From: Tritrichomonas musculus | Taxonomy: Eukaryota; Parabasalia; Tritrichomonadida; Tritrichomonadidae | DNA length: 64,000 nt | Direction: 5' to 3' | Assembly (NCBI GenBank): GCA_039105265.1 | Contig: JAPFFF010000017.1 | Coordinates: 1,736,001 to 1,800,000 of the forward strand | Shown: positions 61,501-64,000 of the stretch, in pieces | Position numbering within the stretch: position 1 is the stretch's first letter | Layout of the letters: each line of letters starts with the position of its first letter | The notes under the pieces: generated by a model | The model's database searches: none | What the model saw: only the letters and a program-made list of their open reading frames with translations | Told to the model about the DNA's origin: nothing | Position numbers and translations under genes: made by a program

Positions 61501-61629
61501 CCCTACGTTTCCGTTCGATGAATCGCCTTTGATAACATAATTATCGACATATCTTTTAATGTATTCGTTAATCAATCCGTCAATAGTATTTGTTTTTGTT
61601 ATGTGTCCGCTCTGCTCAATCGTAAACAT
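58522..61629 (-). CDS. Fibre-like structural protein of Polinton B (1,035 aa)
   Basis: The protein repeats a peptide unit, ALKSDIPEPVDLT, at about residues 75-95, 290, 460 and 500, twice followed by PYYTSAQADEKFVDEDELAY. Between the units are strand-rich segments of 120-170 residues. The same peptide occurs in the giant protein of Polinton A. The pattern is that of modular phage-type tail fibres. The last 130 residues (VGSPVYMTGKVYKHVGD, IGDEVFIDNEDNKLKVL, VGIITSIIDERTLAVF) look like a compact beta barrel, as in capsid-decoration or fibre-tip domains. It starts divergently from the large gene at 61652, 22 bp away. A role in attachment is inference. Confidence 0.7.
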   Translation of the reverse strand: MFTIEQSGHITKTNTIDGLINEYIKRYVDNYVIKGDSSNGNVGIPNGNGITEEQLNEAVNGLRDYVINNYALSTDIPEPVDLTNYALKSEIPEVLKNSELQLNPKEQLSEEVFQKLMAEDDKPLSAKASTCLTSIAANEGLQSALDVCAERYVPKDDLKNYITRDNLTVSTEYSIETKTYMFPNIGPVPEEYEENGMDTSHVLPFKEGTHLVGYKFDNSGNIFHFDIRFKTNELYADDEYNVKQHEAEGFESEGEYFELVWDEVSGAIYDKYQYLPITITLAETEERLALKSDIPEPIDLTPYYTSAQADEKFVDEDELAYELDKYETKTVAEGKYAMKSEIPEIIEGQTTIQFEIVNNTIPDLDYNTYHELIEQYGLDIVSSNSFYTGHYVHVDYSYNDDDDEQPSQIMRIEGSDSSIWFLYDSHELINPGTGDTPEVLSCSITKTIEPTDRNAYSARYVSNTYALKTDIPEPVDLTPYYTSAQADEKFVDEDELAYELDKYALKTDIPTIPTDLVNESALNTALYGTELNIEYPAKLYDGAYITPQLPNAGVHLIFDVNWGDNQDDDIMHIDVIFKPNGSTSTYDSMDRYDSNGKRIDRIIWRYDDGQLVYVSYIAAHRNNNPIAYNFIRAQIESPFIKTANVADESPERITIQCTQNESGCVIPDEYIRRVLTTKNIIVKFKRNADDASFEEAEYEYSGRKGANLIYKSVNSESSESIDIRVATRIVSLRAADDTLTNIYDVSITLISNQPVSDDMITSVKYVNDNFALKPYVDEKYVPKEGDSTINGALTANCTTSSNTLSVFSSYDNKCVIKFGVLNSDNYGLLRYSRTDNSDKFVTLAIGGYNYITCKHLNNDLNNVDRNITLIYKTIIEKDLVVKGTITSNGSNTITHYSPIESSMNSISDFVVGSPVYMTGKVYKHVGDEWKPSTADDTTDCICSVKTSGTWKEYVGICVRIDDKNKCITFASHGDYICKVNDSSCYSIGDEVFIDNEDNKLKVLSGETAITSKIKRMTVGIITSIIDERTLAVFKE
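60127..60222 (-). repeat. Fibre-gene coding repeat, copy 1
   Basis: A stretch of about 95 bp nearly identical to 60661-60753, encoding the YTSAQADEKFVDEDELAY module. Low divergence suggests recent duplication or conversion within the gene. Confidence 0.85.
60661..60753 (-). repeat. Fibre-gene coding repeat, copy 2
   Basis: Second copy of the module at 60127-60222, differing at a few, mostly third-position, bases. Confidence 0.85.
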
Positions 61630-61651
61630 TCAATTTATTAGAAACTAAACA

Positions 61652-64000
61652 ATGTCAAAACAAGATAAAAATAATTCATCTGATAGCTTTGAATTAGATT
61701 TAAGTAATATTGATGATGAAACTATATTTGATAGTGAGGTATCTAAACCTGATGATGATGAAGAACTAGAGGACCCGATAGATTATTTTAAGAACACGTT
61801 TCTCAGTACATACAAACTAGAACACCCCAATGATTTAATTAATTTGTTGTATCAAATACAAAACAATGAATATACAGGAAGAAGTGTGGGAAAGATTCGT
61901 GAAATGAAAGTCAAGTTTCGTCGATTTGTTTCATTGATGAACAAAATCAATGCTGGTATTAAAAGTAAAGGCAATCAATTCCTTAGTTTAAGAGAGTACA
62001 CAACAGATAAAAAAAGTCTTGATACAATTATCAATTACTTCAATATTGTTGTCAACGATGATTTAAATTATAGCTCTGATGGTTTTCGTTCATCACCCAT
62101 CAAACCACCACGAAAGCATCATACACCACAAACCACCAAAGGAAGAAGAAAGAGAACAAGCATACATGAACCAACACCTGACAGCAGTAAACGAAGAACA
62201 CCAAGAAGAAAACGCATAACTCCGAGTGATTCTGATGAATTACTGAATACAAGTTTTTTGGAGCAAGATGATTCACTACCATCAATATCATTTAACTTCC
62301 CAGAATTAGAAGAAGAGGAGGAAGATAACCTATCAGCCTTGTTGCTGTCTCCTTATGATTTGGTAGATGATGACATTGAATTGCTCAAACAATTAGGCTA
62401 TAATCAACCATGGCTCAATGTACTACCAAGATGTTATGAAGCAGCAAAGAAACCACAAAACAAACTTGATGAACAAGCAAAGGAAAACGTTGATGCATTA
62501 CATCAAACACTTGAAACTATTAGAGACAAGATGAAGAGAAACATTGATATAACCAATGAACAAAAATCAATTACAGGCTTATCATCATTCTTCAGAGTGT
62601 TTGACACAATCATTAATAAAAAACCTATCAAAGGCTCTGATGTCATACAACCAATCAAACCACCATCAATGAAACCAATCCCATTTGTGAAACCAAATGA
62701 TGTTGTTAATAATTTTTCAGCATCTAAAAGAGTCATGACAGACGCAGACGATTTTTCGCAGTCATTTGTTTTCGATAGAGAAGATGGTGATGACCTCAAT
62801 CAAACATTCACTGAATACGCTCAACAAGCAAATAAACCAAAGAAGCATGGCAAGTTCATTGATGGTGATAAAGTTGAATTTAATCAAAAAATATTTAAAC
62901 CTGGAAATCCATTTGCACAAAAAATAACCGATGATGAAATCAATGCTTTAATTAAAAATGCTAAAGCGGCAACAGTAAGAGGTAAGCGTGAGGACAGAGA
63001 TGCCCCAACCGTTCTTGAAAACATCGATAGAGATTTCACAAACCTTAACATTCAATCACCCGCCAAGAGTTCAACATACTTTAAACAAAACTTCCTTGAT
63101 TTAATCATTAATGGTAATTATAGAATCAAATACATTCCTGCCGCCTCAACCAGAGACCAAGCAACAATATACTGTCATACGCATCTTGACCAAGACGGAA
63201 AGCCAAAATATCGTTTACTTCCTACAAACGCTATGGACCCAAATGGTGAAGCAATAACAGACCTGAACGGAGATAAGATTGATGATATTGTATTAGTTGA
63301 TAAGAAAGGAGTGCCACAAATAATAAACGGATATAAAATTGTATTTGCTTCTCCTTATAAGAAAGTATGGAAGACTGTTGTCAAATCAGCAGAAGAAAGG
63401 AAAGCTAAACCGTTCAATGTTTGGCTCAATGAACAATTCAATAAATCAAAGGATTCCGTAGATTGGGAGAAAGGTGAATATATTATTAATCCAAATGAAA
63501 CCATCCAGAAATATACAGAATTCTATCACAATGAACTCGGTTTGGGTAAGCCAAAAGTCAGCAAACGATTAAGTCCTTCATCATATTGGTCAAGTTATTT
63601 CGCAAAGGTTTGGAAAGTCTTCTGGCAATTATTCCCACAATTCAAACCATTAACAAGAATCATTTCGTACCTTTCAGTATCAAATGTACTGTTTTGTATA
63701 TACTTTGATAACAATGTCAAGAAAGAGATTGAAAAAGGTGGTCAGCCAATGAATTACATTCAATGGTTGGCATGGAAGAAAATCAACAAATCAAAGTACA
63801 ATCAAATGATTGGTAAGCGAATGACAACATTCATCAATAATTTGTCAAAGGTCATTAACTTTGAAAGCGGTGAATTCAATCCTAATAGAAGTGCTTGGGA
63901 AGGAATGCCAATCGCTTTCATTCAATCAATGGAATCATTGATACTATCATACTTAGTAAATGTCAGTATGAATGACAAGCAGAGACCCCAAAAACTGGCT
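61652..64000 (+). CDS. Large protein of Polinton B, function unknown (runs off right edge)
   Basis: The frame is open from ATG 61652 to the window end: 783 codons without a stop. Residues 1-45 are acidic. About 145-190 are Lys/Arg/Pro-rich (TTKGRRKRTSIHE, KRRTPRRKRITPS). Later comes a Ca-binding-like loop DLNGDKIDDIVLVD near 545, then aromatic helical segments (FAKVWKVFWQLFPQFKP, MNYIQWLAWKKINKSKY) near 660-710. No family is recognised. The gene's size, together with its basic and hydrophobic parts, would suit an internal structural or core protein. It shares a 22-bp divergent start region with the fibre-like gene. Confidence 0.65.
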   Translation, partial: MSKQDKNNSSDSFELDLSNIDDETIFDSEVSKPDDDEELEDPIDYFKNTFLSTYKLEHPNDLINLLYQIQNNEYTGRSVGKIREMKVKFRRFVSLMNKINAGIKSKGNQFLSLREYTTDKKSLDTIINYFNIVVNDDLNYSSDGFRSSPIKPPRKHHTPQTTKGRRKRTSIHEPTPDSSKRRTPRRKRITPSDSDELLNTSFLEQDDSLPSISFNFPELEEEEEDNLSALLLSPYDLVDDDIELLKQLGYNQPWLNVLPRCYEAAKKPQNKLDEQAKENVDALHQTLETIRDKMKRNIDITNEQKSITGLSSFFRVFDTIINKKPIKGSDVIQPIKPPSMKPIPFVKPNDVVNNFSASKRVMTDADDFSQSFVFDREDGDDLNQTFTEYAQQANKPKKHGKFIDGDKVEFNQKIFKPGNPFAQKITDDEINALIKNAKAATVRGKREDRDAPTVLENIDRDFTNLNIQSPAKSSTYFKQNFLDLIINGNYRIKYIPAASTRDQATIYCHTHLDQDGKPKYRLLPTNAMDPNGEAITDLNGDKIDDIVLVDKKGVPQIINGYKIVFASPYKKVWKTVVKSAEERKAKPFNVWLNEQFNKSKDSVDWEKGEYIINPNETIQKYTEFYHNELGLGKPKVSKRLSPSSYWSSYFAKVWKVFWQLFPQFKPLTRIISYLSVSNVLFCIYFDNNVKKEIEKGGQPMNYIQWLAWKKINKSKYNQMIGKRMTTFINNLSKVINFESGEFNPNRSAWEGMPIAFIQSMESLILSYLVNVSMNDKQRPQKLA

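Larger units (their letters stand above)
48160..64000. mobile_element. Polinton/Maverick element B (right part outside window)
   Basis: The block carries a Polinton-type PolB with its characteristic N-terminal region, a packaging ATPase, a KilA-N protein, a large fibre-like protein and many small genes. These run in leftward and rightward blocks with short spacers. No integrase is seen, so it may lie beyond the right edge; terminal repeats were not found. The left limit is placed between the debris ending near 48150 and the first element gene (48295). Genes are largely open, with about one break visible in the part seen, so the copy looks fairly young. Its gene content and sequence differ clearly from Polinton A. 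Confidence 0.85.

Overview
The window looks like a stretch of a trichomonad (parabasalid protist) genome, probably of the Tritrichomonas type. The reasons are compact genes that read as single open frames without visible introns, very AT-rich spacers, a few TCAT-type initiator motifs just upstream of ATGs, and a typical parabasalid gene set: a metacaspase-like protein, NEK and TKL-like kinases, a very large multi-pass cyclase with a PAS domain, ARM-like helical proteins and a Mutator-like transposon. Two Polinton/Maverick elements of different lineage frame the host genes. The species is an inference; no ribosomal or marker gene is present.

Layout. 1 to about 12.4 kb: right part of Polinton A (protein-primed DNA polymerase running off the left edge, giant fibre-like protein, two candidate capsid proteins, packaging ATPase, integrase), with a small perfect inverted-repeat element next to the ATPase. 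12.4-45.6 kb: host DNA with a metacaspase-like protein with a repeat tail, a PPDK-like protein lacking the phosphohistidine domain, a 1.1 kb hAT-like non-autonomous element with 8-bp target duplications, ubiquitin-activating enzyme E1 (frame interrupted once), a NEK kinase, a beta-propeller-like protein, a basic disordered protein, a TKL-like kinase, an ARM-like gene split by a 5.76 kb Mutator-like element (MULE), a second ARM-like gene, and a 1,601-residue cyclase. 45.65-48.15 kb: debris with a hAT-like terminus, a minisatellite built on GATGTATCCGCATATG-like units, and two coding remnants. About 48.2 kb to the right edge: Polinton B (small proteins, ATPase, PolB carrying an HNH motif, KilA-N protein, 1,035-residue fibre-like protein, and a 783-codon frame running off the edge).

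How the genes work together. Within each Polinton the parts form a virus-like set: replication (PolB), packaging (ATPase), integration (integrase, seen only in A) and structure (fibre and capsid candidates). No canonical major capsid protein or protease was recognised in the visible parts. The host genes are unrelated housekeeping and signalling genes rather than an operon. The most informative structures are the MULE, whose two arms each hold a duplicated copy of terminal repeat, 120-bp satellite, leader and first 26 transposase codons; the PPDK-like and metacaspase-like proteins that lack key catalytic parts; and a peptide motif shared by the fibre-like proteins of the two Polintons. I did not find a system I could defend as wholly new.
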